The notes beneath the pieces were generated by a model that was not told the DNA's origin, did no database searches, and saw only the letters and a list, made by a program, of their open reading frames with translations. The translations under genes were made by a program, and so were the position numbers. This document shows positions 1-7,201 of a DNA stretch of 64,000 nt, one piece after another; positions within the stretch are counted from its first letter, which is position 1, and each line of letters opens with the position of its first letter. The stretch covers positions 682,001 through 746,000 of the forward strand of contig NZ_CP083666.1 of assembly GCF_020097835.1 (NCBI RefSeq), read 5' to 3'. The DNA comes from Haloprofundus halobius (GTDB lineage: Archaea > Halobacteriota > Halobacteria > Halobacteriales > Haloferacaceae).

Positions 1-500
1 GGGAGTTACTGCGCGAGCAGTTGACCTCGCTCACCGAAGGTCAGTCGGTCGAGATGCCGCAGTACGACTTCGAGATACACAACCGACAGGAGGAGCGCGT
101 GACCGTCGAACCGACGGACGTCATCATCCTCGAAGGAATTCTCTCGCTGTACGACGAGGAGATAAACGAGATGATGGACCTCCGCCTCTACGTCGAGACG
201 GACGCCGACGTGCGGATTCTCCGGCGCATCGAGCGCGACGTGGTCGACCGCGGACGGGACCTGGAGGGCGTCATCGACCAGTACCTCTCGACGGTGAAAC
301 CGATGCACGAGCAGTTCATCGAACCGACGAAGAAGCACGCCGACCTCATCATCCCCGAGGGTGCCAACAGCGTCGCCGTCGACCTCCTAGAGGAGAAAGT
401 GCGCGCCGAAGTCACGGGCGACGCGACGCGCAACTGGGAGCGCGAGTCGTTCGACCGCGAACTCTCCGACACGGTGACGCTGAGCGAGCCCGAACCCTGA
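1..500 (+). CDS. udk: Uridine kinase, 3' part (cut by window edge)
   Basis: This is the carboxy-terminal ~165 residues of uridine kinase, the cytoplasmic salvage enzyme that phosphorylates uridine and cytidine. The frame is open from base 3 to TGA at 498-500, so the amino end with the Walker A loop lies outside the window; TTG at 21 is an internal codon. Family landmarks are visible: 'EGILSLYDEE' in the nucleoside-binding/Walker B stretch, 'VETDADVRILRRIERD' with the R-I-x-R-D lid motif, 'RGRDLEGVIDQY' and 'KKHADLIIPEG'. The visible part is intact. A convergent small gene begins 19 bases beyond the stop. Identification rests on the conserved C-terminal half. Confidence 0.9.
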   Translation, partial: ELLREQLTSLTEGQSVEMPQYDFEIHNRQEERVTVEPTDVIILEGILSLYDEEINEMMDLRLYVETDADVRILRRIERDVVDRGRDLEGVIDQYLSTVKPMHEQFIEPTKKHADLIIPEGANSVAVDLLEEKVRAEVTGDATRNWERESFDRELSDTVTLSEPEP

Positions 501-519
501 AGGAGGCGTTTTCGGCCGC

Positions 520-837
520 CTACGACCGCGTGCGGGTGAAGTTCTCCGCGCCCTCGTAGAACCAGTAGCCGTTCGCGCGCATCGCGCGGCCGACCGCCTT
601 GTGGAAGTCGACGAAATCCGAGAACTCCTCCTGGTCGACGCCCTCGAAGATGTCGCGGAGCGGGACGACGCGCTCGTAGTCGAGGCGAATCGGGTCGTCG
701 CCGAACTCGGAGACGAACTCGTCGCGGTTCAGCGGGAAATCCTCGTCCTCGTTGACCTTCTTTGCGATGACGGCGTGGCCGTACTTTCGGCGTCCTTCGC
801 TACCCTGTTCGCCATCGGGGTCGTGTGGCCAGTCCAT
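520..837 (-). CDS. Conserved haloarchaeal protein, DUF5785 type
   Basis: A 105-residue acidic cytoplasmic protein starting at ATG 837. It opens with 'MDWPHDPDG' and 'GRRKYGHAVIAKK' and contains 'LDYERVVPLRDIFEGV' and 'DFHKAVGRAMRANGYW', the pattern I recall for the haloarchaeal DUF5785 family. No catalytic motif, membrane segment or signal peptide is visible, and the function is unknown. It converges with udk (19-base gap) and lies downstream of a small zinc-ribbon gene on the same strand (51-base gap), so the two may share a transcript. Family assignment is from memory. Confidence 0.75.
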   Translation of the reverse strand: MDWPHDPDGEQGSEGRRKYGHAVIAKKVNEDEDFPLNRDEFVSEFGDDPIRLDYERVVPLRDIFEGVDQEEFSDFVDFHKAVGRAMRANGYWFYEGAENFTRTRS

Positions 838-888
838 ATCCGGCAGTTGGTCGGTGGTCGCAAAACCGTTACCCTTCTCTGCAGGCTC

Positions 889-1065
889 TCATCTGGTGTG
901 CGGATACGCGTCAAGTTCGACGAACGCCGTCGACCCGCAGGCGGCGCACTCGGTCGGCGATTCGTAGTGGTGTTCGTTTTCGTCGCTCCTGACGACTGTC
1001 CCGGCGTAGATGAGGTGACAGTTCTCGCAGACGAACTCATGCGGACGTTCGGGCACGTGTGACAT
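889..1065 (-). CDS. 58-residue zinc-ribbon micro-protein
   Basis: A very small gene, ATG 1065 to TGA 889, encoding 58 residues. Two CxxC pairs (C13/C16 in 'CENCHLIY', C40/C43 in 'CAACGS') separated by 23 residues make a typical zinc ribbon. The remainder is polar and acidic ('VVRSDENEHHYESP'). It could bind nucleic acid or a protein partner; nothing in the sequence says which. It sits directly upstream of the DUF5785-type gene on the same strand. The four well-spaced cysteines and the haloarchaeal composition argue that it is real despite its length. Confidence 0.75.
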   Translation of the reverse strand: MSHVPERPHEFVCENCHLIYAGTVVRSDENEHHYESPTECAACGSTAFVELDAYPHTR

Positions 1066-1208
1066 ACGGTCTCGTCAGCGTCTGGAGATTTGTAACTTCG
1101 TTGTGGTTTTTCTGAGTGTTCGGCGAGTGGATGGGCCCACGGCATCTGTCGGAACGAGTTCCGAAACCGGGGTCTCCAGTCGCTGTACCGCGAACGAGGC
1201 CGTAGTCG

Positions 1209-1229
1209 AGCGAGCGGCTTTTTGGTCCA
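1209..1229 (-). repeat. Dispersed intergenic repeat, copy 1
   Basis: Read on the minus strand this is TGGACCAAAAAGCCGCTCGC followed by T. A copy with one extra G lies on the plus strand at 43336-43357, also just downstream of a gene. Both are flanked by small GC-rich palindromes. They look like a recurrent intergenic element rather than coding sequence. Confidence 0.6.
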
Positions 1230-1388
1230 CCGTCAGAGCAGAGCTCTGACGAGCCGCTGACAAGCGCTTCGCGTTTGTCGCGTCGCGGAAGTCTACGACT
1301 TCCGCAGACTTCACTCACTTCGTTCACGAAGACAGGTTTTTGCGCCGAGTGGTCGCGCGGAGCGCGAACCGAGGCGGAAACAGGTGGA

Positions 1389-1410
1389 GCGGTGGGGCTG
1401 GAATTCGAAC
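1389..1410 (-). repeat. Partial copy of the tRNA-Ser 3' end
   Basis: These 22 bases match 1537-1558 (acceptor 3' strand and T-arm of the tRNA-Ser gene) at 20 positions. The similarity stops abruptly inside the T-stem. Such 3'-end copies are what integration at a tRNA gene leaves behind, but here only about 130 bases separate copy and gene, and no integrase is nearby. Confidence 0.5.
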
Positions 1411-1537
1411 TCGCCGAGACGGTCGCTCCCGCCGGCCGCACTGCGACTCGTCTGCTCGAATCCAGTCGTCTCCGAATCAGATGCTCACGTCGGAGGCGAG
1501 CGGAGACACCGCTCGCCGTAATGTTCGCGCGAAAATG

Positions 1538-1620
1538 CGGTGGGACTGGGATTCGAACCCAGGAGGCCGAAGGCCACCTGCTTTCAAGGCAGGCGCAATA
1601 GTCCACTCTGCCATCCCACC
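1538..1620 (-). tRNA. tRNA-Ser (anticodon TGA)
   Basis: Acceptor stem GGTGGGA/TCCCACC, U8, D-arm starting GGCAGAGTGG, anticodon stem CCTGC/GCAGG around loop CTTGAAA (anticodon TGA), a long class II variable arm (GGCCTTCGGCC) and T-arm CTGGG-TTCGAAT-CCCAG. Discriminator base is G, as usual for serine tRNAs. CCA is not encoded and no intron is visible. Confidence 0.93.
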
Positions 1621-1709
1621 GCACTCACGGGTTGGAAAGCCCGTGGTATAGACGTGACGGTCGACTTGGTTCCGTTAGCAGTTGTCGATAACGAAGGGAA
1701 CGAACAGTT

Positions 1710-2018
1710 CTATCCGCTCTCCATCAAGTGGAATTCCTCTGGGTGGAACGTCGTCGCATCGTTCAAATTGACGTGAAGAGCGTCCGCAAATACATCGTCG
1801 TTGGAGAGACTAAACGTCATCAAATAACAGCCACCCTGACTTCCGTTTAGCTCTAGTTCTTTCCGTTCTCTCCCCGACCGCGACGTGCGTCTGGTCGTAC
1901 GGGAGACCGTGAGCGGTTGTTTTCGTCGGGGTTGTCCGTCGTTCTTGTAGACGACTCTGTCACCCTTCTCGACGCGATCGACGGCGTCCCTTCCGGAAGC
2001 AATCGGGTCGATATCCAT
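1710..2018 (-). CDS. Hypothetical protein, 102 residues
   Basis: An open frame from ATG 2018 to a stop at 1710, coding for 102 residues. It begins 'MDIDPIASGRDAVDRVEKGD' and continues 'RVVYKNDGQPRRKQPLTVS', followed by a basic stretch and a C-terminal part with 'HVNLNDATTFHPEEFHL'. I do not recognise a family. The amino half has credible haloarchaeal composition (acidic, helix then beta 'GDRVVYKN'), which makes it more believable than a chance frame. An internal ATG at about 1821 could give a 36-residue product. It lies between tRNA-Ser and a DUF2064-like gene on the same strand. Confidence 0.45.
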   Translation of the reverse strand: MDIDPIASGRDAVDRVEKGDRVVYKNDGQPRRKQPLTVSRTTRRTSRSGRERKELELNGSQGGCYLMTFSLSNDDVFADALHVNLNDATTFHPEEFHLMESG

Positions 2019-2067
2019 GTTCGTGATGTCTCGTTTGTGGTTATCTTTCTTCGTGATTCGTCGGTCC

Positions 2068-2823
2068 TCAGGCGCGGACGACTCGCTTCTCTCCGTCCTC
2101 AGCGACGACGCGAAGACCCAACTCGGCGACGAACTCGGCGGTGTGTTTCGGCACGATGCGTCCCGCCTCCCGCCGGGCGTGCAGCATCGGCAAGACAGTG
2201 AGGAGGTCCTCGCCCGTCTCGATAGTCGGTTGCATCGGGACGAAATCCACGTCGAGGCCCGCGTCGTGGCCACGAGCGGCGAGCGTCTCTATCTCGGAGG
2301 CGGTGAACGCCTCGGCGAAATCTATCGTGTCGGTGAACGCCGCGTAGTAGCACCGACCGTCCGTCGAGGGGCCGAGCACGACGGGCGTCGAGCGGAGCTT
2401 CATCGCCGCCGAGTCGACGAGCGTCCGCGTGAGAAGCGGGGCGTTCCCGCGGACGACAGCGACGGACTGCTCGCCCTCCGTGTTCAGGAGGTGCGAGACG
2501 GTGTTACCCGCGCGGGCGTCGAATGTCGAACCGACCTGTTTCTCGACGCGGACGTCGGAGAGGTCACCGAGCGCGTCGGCGGCGACGGCGCGAACCGCCG
2601 CGGCCGCCGGTTCGTCGGTGACGAACTCGTCGGGAAGGAGGTCGTCGGGCCGGTAGTTGACGAGCAGTTCGCCGCCCGAGCGAACGGCGGCGAGGAACGT
2701 GTCTCTCAGCATCGCGGCGTAGAGGTCGGCGGCTTCGGATTCGGTGAGCGGACTCGTCTCGGCGAGGTTCGGGAGGACGAGGCCCGGTCGCGGCGGGTCG
2801 GCGAGAACGGCGACGACGGTCAT
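2068..2823 (-). CDS. DUF2064-like nucleotide-diphospho-sugar-transferase-fold protein
   Basis: A 251-residue protein from ATG 2823 ('MTVVAVLADPPRPG'); an upstream ATG at 2844 would add seven residues that look non-coding. The order of motifs fits the glycosyltransferase-A-like DUF2064 family: an N-terminal strand-turn ('VVAVLADPPRPG'), a helix before 'MLRDTFLAAV', central 'SVAVVRGNAPLLTRTLVD', and 'VVLGPSTDGRCYYAAF', which corresponds to the family's G-P-x-D-G-G-Y signature. The substrate is unknown. The N-terminus lacks the lysine/arginine-rich loop of true nucleotidyltransferases, so transferase activity is not assured. It is a stand-alone gene. Confidence 0.65.
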   Translation of the reverse strand: MTVVAVLADPPRPGLVLPNLAETSPLTESEAADLYAAMLRDTFLAAVRSGGELLVNYRPDDLLPDEFVTDEPAAAAVRAVAADALGDLSDVRVEKQVGSTFDARAGNTVSHLLNTEGEQSVAVVRGNAPLLTRTLVDSAAMKLRSTPVVLGPSTDGRCYYAAFTDTIDFAEAFTASEIETLAARGHDAGLDVDFVPMQPTIETGEDLLTVLPMLHARREAGRIVPKHTAEFVAELGLRVVAEDGEKRVVRA

Positions 2824-2947
2824 GCTCGTCCCTCGTAGCGGCATCTCCTTGAACTCGCTGGTGTGTCGCCGCGGAGGCGGTCATCGAATTCAGGAGAGAC
2901 GGAGAGAAAACGGCGGTCGCGCGCTCCCGTCGCGACCGACGAGAACG

Positions 2948-3358
2948 TTATCGCTGCTGGGGTAGTTCGTACACGTCCACTTCGCCGGTGCTGAAGACGA
3001 CGACTTCGTACGTTCCGTAGGTGAATCCGACGTACCGCATCGGCGTCGCCTCCGGCGCGGCGTTGCTCGACAACACCGCCTCGGCAAAGCCGAGGTCGAT
3101 GACGTTACCGATGGGGGGTTGCAGTTGGAGGGGGTCGGTGTCTTTCGCCCTCGCGAGCGCCTTCGCGACGGCGAGCGTCAGCGAGTCCGGATCGTCGGGG
3201 TCGTACGTCGCACTCGCCACTTCGGTCCGACGCGCTGTGACGAAGTCGTTCACCGACGCGCTCGCATCCGAAGAATCCGAATCGGCGGAATGCTCGGCTG
3301 TCGACGCTCGACTCGTATCATTCGTTGAATCTCCCTTCGAATTGCCCGGTCTATCCAT
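2948..3358 (-). CDS. HalOD1 output-domain protein
   Basis: A 136-residue protein. The first ~60 residues are a serine/aspartate-rich linker; the rest ('SLTLAVAKALARAKDTDPLQ', 'GNVIDLGFAEAVL', 'FTYGTYEVVVFSTGEVDV') matches the haloarchaeal output domain HalOD1, found alone or after response-regulator receivers and presumed to act in signal output. No receiver domain is attached here. I chose ATG 3358 rather than ATG 3379 because the TTTAAA at 3385-3390 is then at the right distance for a leaderless transcript. DNA binding has not been shown for this domain, so the role is inferred. Confidence 0.72.
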   Translation of the reverse strand: MDRPGNSKGDSTNDTSRASTAEHSADSDSSDASASVNDFVTARRTEVASATYDPDDPDSLTLAVAKALARAKDTDPLQLQPPIGNVIDLGFAEAVLSSNAAPEATPMRYVGFTYGTYEVVVFSTGEVDVYELPQQR

Positions 3359-3384
3359 ATCCGTCAGTTGTGCCGGCATACCGA

Positions 3385-3390
3385 TTTAAA
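3385..3390 (-). promoter_or_regulatory. TATA box for the HalOD1 gene
   Basis: TTTAAA inside an AT-rich island (about 3378-3420). Minus-strand transcription would start near 3360, two bases from ATG 3358, so the mRNA is probably leaderless. Confidence 0.55.
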
Positions 3391-3551
3391 TGCTTTATGG
3401 ATTATTTCCTAAATGCCGAAACGACAATTTTACTAGCAACGTTCGTTCTCTGAAACGACGTATCCAGTTCGTTGATACTGATACGAGTGTATCGAAATAG
3501 ATGAGTGACAGGGGAGCAATACTCTTTGCCGTCGATTCCGACGCGTGAGGT

Positions 3552-3749
3552 ATGGACGTCCTCAAGCAGGTCACGCGAGTCGTCGTCGTCGTCATCGGAG
3601 CGGCGGGGTTCGGGGCGGCACTCACGTTCTTCGCCGTCGGCCTGTCGGCTGCGACGGTCGTCGCCTCAACACTGGTTGCGGTCTGTGTCACGGTGATGGT
3701 CCGATTTGCGATACGTCGGGCCGTGAGGACGGAGACGCCGTACTGGTAG
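3552..3749 (+). CDS. Small two-helix membrane protein, 65 residues
   Basis: Starts at ATG 3552. After a short N-terminus ('MDVLKQVTR') there are two hydrophobic segments, roughly residues 9-30 and 33-52, then a basic tail ('RFAIRRAVRTETPYW'), giving a helical hairpin with the positive end probably cytoplasmic. No family recognised. It lies alone between the HalOD1 gene and the uracil-DNA glycosylase gene, transcribed towards the latter; the 170 bases upstream are AT-rich and could hold its promoter. Confidence 0.6.
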   Translation: MDVLKQVTRVVVVVIGAAGFGAALTFFAVGLSAATVVASTLVAVCVTVMVRFAIRRAVRTETPYW

Positions 3750-3772
3750 CTGAGCGGTCGAACCCTCGTACG

Positions 3773-4408
3773 CTACCGTCCGCGTCGGCCCTTCGTCTGC
3801 CGGTAGTCGCGGCCGAAGACGTTCTCGGTGACGTGTTCGACGAACGCCTCGGTCTGGTCGTCGGTCTGTCTGTCGAGTTCGACCATCGGCACGAGTTCGA
3901 AGCCGCGGCCGCGAATCGTCGTCGCGTGTTCCGCGTCGACGTCGAAGCTCTCGACGCGGCGGGTGGTGTAGTCGAACGCCAGCGCTTCGAGCGCCCGCTG
4001 GCCGACGGGGACGATGATTTGCGGGTTTATCATCCGAATCTCGGCGTTGAGATACGGTTCGCACGTCTCTATCTCCTCGTCGGTCGGCGCACGCTCGGGG
4101 TGGCGACAGCGCGTCAGGTTCGTGAGAAAGACGTTCTGGAGGTCGGGGTCGGTCGACTCCGGCGGCGACCGTGAGAAGCCGAGTTCGCCGAGAACGTACT
4201 GGAGGCGTTCGCCCGCCGCGTCGCCGACGAACGGAATCCCTGCCTCGTCGGCCCCGGCGCTCGGCATCTCGCCGACGAAGAGGAACTCCGCGCCCACGTC
4301 GCCGTAGCCGTGGACGATGTGCTCGCGCGTCTCGCAGAGCGCCGGGCAGTTCGTGCAGTTCTCGTCCATGCTGAAGGGGTTCTCCAGCCTGTGCTGGTGG
4401 GCGTCCAC
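3773..4408 (-). CDS. Type-4 (iron-sulfur) uracil-DNA glycosylase
   Basis: Removes uracil from DNA to start base-excision repair. The 211-residue product carries the four cysteines expected for the 4Fe-4S cluster of family-4 UDGs (C18 and C21 in 'CTNC', C101 in 'LTRCRHPE', C116 in 'ETCEPYL'), the catalytic/uracil-binding loop 'GEMPSAGADEAGIPFVGDAA' at ~46-65 and 'FLTNLTRC'. GTG at 4408 is used because TTTTAT at 4431-4436 sits at leaderless distance and the residues before the next start (ATG 4369, 'MDENCTNC') look conserved; the shorter start cannot be excluded. The C-terminal basic tail is typical. It converges with the small membrane-protein gene. Confidence 0.9.
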   Translation of the reverse strand: MDAHQHRLENPFSMDENCTNCPALCETREHIVHGYGDVGAEFLFVGEMPSAGADEAGIPFVGDAAGERLQYVLGELGFSRSPPESTDPDLQNVFLTNLTRCRHPERAPTDEEIETCEPYLNAEIRMINPQIIVPVGQRALEALAFDYTTRRVESFDVDAEHATTIRGRGFELVPMVELDRQTDDQTEAFVEHVTENVFGRDYRQTKGRRGR

Positions 4409-4471
4409 GGGGTGGCTTGGAGGAGGCGAGATAAAACGCTGCGGGAGGGCGGCGGTACGAACGATCCGCGA

Positions 4472-4765
4472 CTACCGCCGCAACCCGCCCTGCTCTTTGA
4501 TGTTCATGATGTGGCGGACGTTCAGGTAGATCTCCTCGGGCGACGTCTCCCCCTCCTCGTCGTAGAGGTCGCTCACGCGGTACAGGATCGCCGACAACTG
4601 ACGGCTCTCGGAGCTCTCGCCGTAGACGTCCTCCGCTATCTCGCGGAGCACTCGGACGCGCTCGTCGTTCGCCGGAAACTCCACGTCCGAGTCGGGGGCC
4701 ATCTGCCAGTCGGGGTCGTCTCCGCTCTCACCGCCGCTGTCCGGCTCCACGGCCTCCTCCGTCAT
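4472..4765 (-). CDS. Conserved haloarchaeal protein downstream of mrp, 97 residues
   Basis: Starts at ATG 4765, whose bases overlap the TGA of mrp (4762-4764), so translation is probably coupled. The acidic N-terminus ('MTEEAVEPDSGGESGDDPDW') is followed by a helical domain ('NDERVRVLREIAEDVYGES', 'SRQLSAILYRVSDLYDEE', 'SPEEIYLNVRHIMNIKEQGG'). No enzyme motif or cysteine is visible. The regular helices and coupling to the Fe-S carrier suggest a partner or regulator, but that is inference only. I know of no named family. Confidence 0.7.
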   Translation of the reverse strand: MTEEAVEPDSGGESGDDPDWQMAPDSDVEFPANDERVRVLREIAEDVYGESSESRQLSAILYRVSDLYDEEGETSPEEIYLNVRHIMNIKEQGGLRR

Positions 4766-5805
4766 CGCTGCGACCGGAGCTTCATCCGGTTGACGACGCC
4801 GACGTTGTTGGCGACGTTCTCGGTCAGCACGCGGAAGGCGTCGGCCGTCTCGTCGTCTTCCTCCAACACGATGGGTTCGCCGCCGTCGCCGCCGGTTCGG
4901 ACGTCTGGATCGAGCGGAATCCCGCCGAGGTACGGGAGGTCCGTCTCCTCGGCCAGGGCCTTCCCGCCACCGGAGCCGAAGATCTCGTGGCTGCTGCCGC
5001 AGTCGGGGCAGACGAAACTCGACATGTTCTCGACGACTCCCAGCACATTCGTGCCGTGGGTGCCGAACATCCGAAGCCCCTTCCGGGCGTCGTCGAGCGC
5101 CACGTCCTGCGGCGTCGTGACGATGACCGCACCGGTGAGGGGAAGCGTCTGCAGGACGGTCAGTTGCGTGTCGCCCGTTCCTGGTGGTAAGTCGAGCACG
5201 AGGTAGTCGAGTTCGCCCCACTCCACGTCCTCGACCAACTGCGTCAGAATCTTGTGGACCATCGGGCCGCGCCAGATGACGGGGTCGTCCTCGCCGACGA
5301 GAAACGCCATCGACATCAGTTTCATCCCGTATTTTTCGGGCGGGATGATGGTCTCCTCGGCAGTCGCCTGCGGGTGGTCGTCGGCGGCGACCATCCGCGG
5401 GACGTTTGGCCCGTAGACGTCGGCGTCGAACAGACCGACGCGCGCGCCGAGTTGCGACAGTCCGGCGGCGAGGTTGACGGCGACGGTCGATTTGCCGACG
5501 CCGCCCTTCCCGGAGGCGACGGCGATGACGTTCTTGACGCCGGGCAGCACCTGCTCGCTCTGTGAGAGCGACGACGGCAGCTTCGCCGAGAGGTCGACGT
5601 CGAGGCCCGCCTCCGAGAGCACCTCGCGGACGCGACTCGCAATCTGAGTCTCGTTCGGGGCGTAGGGTGCGCCGAGCGCGAGCGATACGCGAGCGACGCT
5701 GTCGTCGACCTCGACGGCGTTGACCAGACCGAGCGAGACGATGTCTTCGCCGAGGTCCGGGTCCTCGACCTCCCGGAGGAGATCTCGTACGTCGGCTTCG
5801 TTCAT
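4762..5805 (-). CDS. mrp: Mrp/NBP35-type iron-sulfur cluster carrier ATPase
   Basis: A 347-residue cytoplasmic P-loop ATPase that binds and transfers 4Fe-4S clusters to apoproteins. Residues 1-80 are a MIP18/DUF59 domain ('LREVEDPDLGEDIVSLGLV'). The deviant Walker A 'GKGGVGKS' is at 99-106, followed by 'LFDADVYGPNVPRM', 'LDLPPGTGDTQLT' and the cluster-binding pair C266/C269 ('CPDC'). Length and domain order are normal for the archaeal ApbC/Mrp group. It starts at ATG 5805 and is followed without a gap by the 97-residue gene at 4472. The nearby Fe-S enzymes (type-4 UDG, MoaA) are plausible clients, but proximity is weak evidence. Confidence 0.93.
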   Translation of the reverse strand: MNEADVRDLLREVEDPDLGEDIVSLGLVNAVEVDDSVARVSLALGAPYAPNETQIASRVREVLSEAGLDVDLSAKLPSSLSQSEQVLPGVKNVIAVASGKGGVGKSTVAVNLAAGLSQLGARVGLFDADVYGPNVPRMVAADDHPQATAEETIIPPEKYGMKLMSMAFLVGEDDPVIWRGPMVHKILTQLVEDVEWGELDYLVLDLPPGTGDTQLTVLQTLPLTGAVIVTTPQDVALDDARKGLRMFGTHGTNVLGVVENMSSFVCPDCGSSHEIFGSGGGKALAEETDLPYLGGIPLDPDVRTGGDGGEPIVLEEDDETADAFRVLTENVANNVGVVNRMKLRSQR

Positions 5806-5919
5806 GCCCTCATGGTGGGTTCGTCGGTCGAATAAGGGTTATGTAAGCGGTGAGGCGAAGACGACCCCAAACCCTCGCCATCGCATACAACTATTACCCG
5901 CTCCGCGTGTGCGTACCTC

Positions 5920-7054
5920 ATGCGATTCGCACTCACGGACGCGCAGCGAGCAGTTCGGGACGACGCTCGGGAGTTCGCGGAGTCGAACGTCGTTCCGCGC
6001 GCGGACGAACTCGACCGGAACGAAGCGTACCCCGAAGCGATTCTCGGGGACCTCGCCGACCGTGGGTACGCCGGACTGACAGTCGCCGAAGAGTACGGCG
6101 GCCGCGGCGAGGGGATGGTGGAACTCGCGCTCGTCACCGAGGAACTGTCGGCGGGACTCATGGCCGTCGCGAGCGCAGTCGCGCTCCACCTCGGCGTCGC
6201 CGAAATCGTCGAGCGGTTCGGCACCGACGCCCAGAAGGAGCGCTTCCTGCCGGCGATGGCGGGCTACGACCGCGTCGGCGCGCTCGGACTCAGCGAGGAG
6301 CACGCCGGTAGCGACAAACGGGGTATCGAGACGACGGCGACGCGGGAGGGCGACGAGTGGGTGCTCGACGGCCACAAGCGCTGGGTGACGAACTACGACG
6401 ACGCCGACGAGGTACTCGTCTACGCGAGGACCGGACCGGCCGAGGACGCTCCGCGGAACGTCACCGCGTTCCTCGTCCCCGCCGACGAGTTCGAGATCGA
6501 CACCGTCTGGGAGACCCTCGGCGTGCGGAGCGTGAAGTCGCCGAAGGTGACGCTCTCCGACGTTCGCGTCCCCGACGACCGGCGGATCGGCGAGGTGGAC
6601 GAAGGGCTCGTCGAGCGCGGGAACGCGACCACTGGCGTGAACGTCCCCGCGCGCCGTGGGCCTCGCCCGCGCCGCGCTCGAAGACACCGTCGCCTACACG
6701 AGCGAGCGCGAGCAGTACGGCGGCCGTATCGGCGACTACCAGGGCGTCCGCTGGCGCGTCGGCGAGATGGCTCGCCGCGTCGACACCGCGCGACTGCTCA
6801 CGCTTCGGGCGGCCGACTACGCCGATCGCGGCCGCGACGCGAGCCGCGAGTTCGCCATGGCGAAAGTGTACGCCACCGAGGCCGCCGTCGACGTGACGAA
6901 CGACGCGCTCCAGCTCCACGGCGGCGTCGGCTACACGACCGAGCGGCGGATCGAACGCTACCTGCGCGACGCGCGTCTCCTGACCATCGCCGGCGGACCG
7001 AACGAGGGCCACCGCGACAGCGTCGCCGACGCGGTTTACGACCGCGGCGCGTGA
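5920..7054 (+). pseudogene. Acyl-CoA dehydrogenase, frameshifted
   Basis: Reads as a full-length (~378-residue) FAD-dependent acyl-CoA dehydrogenase in two frames. The first runs from ATG 5920 to about 6654 ('MRFALTDAQRAVRDDAREFA', 'GLSEEHAGSD', 'HKRWVTNYDDAD', 'ETLGVRSVKSPKVTLSDVRV'). It continues in the next frame from about 6653 ('GLARAALEDTVAYTSEREQY', 'YATEAAVDVTNDALQLHGGV', 'IERYLRDARLLTIAGGPNE'). The break is in a GC-dinucleotide run at 6649-6654, where one more GC would restore the frame. The usual 'YEGT' catalytic-glutamate motif is 'AGGP' here, so the base may sit elsewhere, as in isovaleryl-CoA dehydrogenases. It could be a true pseudogene or a sequencing error. Confidence 0.85.
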
Positions 7055-7169
7055 GACGGAGGCCGTTCTGAGGCGTCGAGCCGTCGCTCGGCGACGGTGA
7101 CCGCCGGACGCGGTCGTCGGGACGTTCGAAACCGAATCCGGTTACGTGTGTCTCGAAAGCGCCCACTCA

Positions 7170-7175
7170 TTTAAG
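7170..7175 (+). promoter_or_regulatory. TATA box for moaA
   Basis: TTTAAG lies 27-32 bases before ATG 7202, the spacing of a leaderless haloarchaeal promoter. Confidence 0.55.
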
Positions 7176-7201
7176 AACGTCCCCACGAATTTTCACGACA
7201 T

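Larger units (their letters stand above)
1066..1537. other. 472-base gene-poor region with palindromes and a tRNA-like fragment
   Basis: No convincing gene is visible. The region holds short imperfect palindromes (for example around 1237-1256 and 1285-1305), the dispersed repeat at 1209-1229 and a 22-base copy of the tRNA-Ser 3' end at 1389-1410. Open frames crossing it read through these palindromes and the tRNA and have unnatural arginine/serine-rich composition. Confidence 0.6.

Noticed and set aside
1340-1776. Plus-strand frames running through the tRNA-Ser
   Set aside because: They read through a structured RNA gene and palindromes; peptides such as 'GLGFEPRRP' are the familiar artefact of translating a tRNA 3' end.
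2017-2838. A 273-codon plus-strand frame
   Set aside because: Antisense of the DUF2064-like gene, which has a coherent fold and start; no motif in the plus-strand product.
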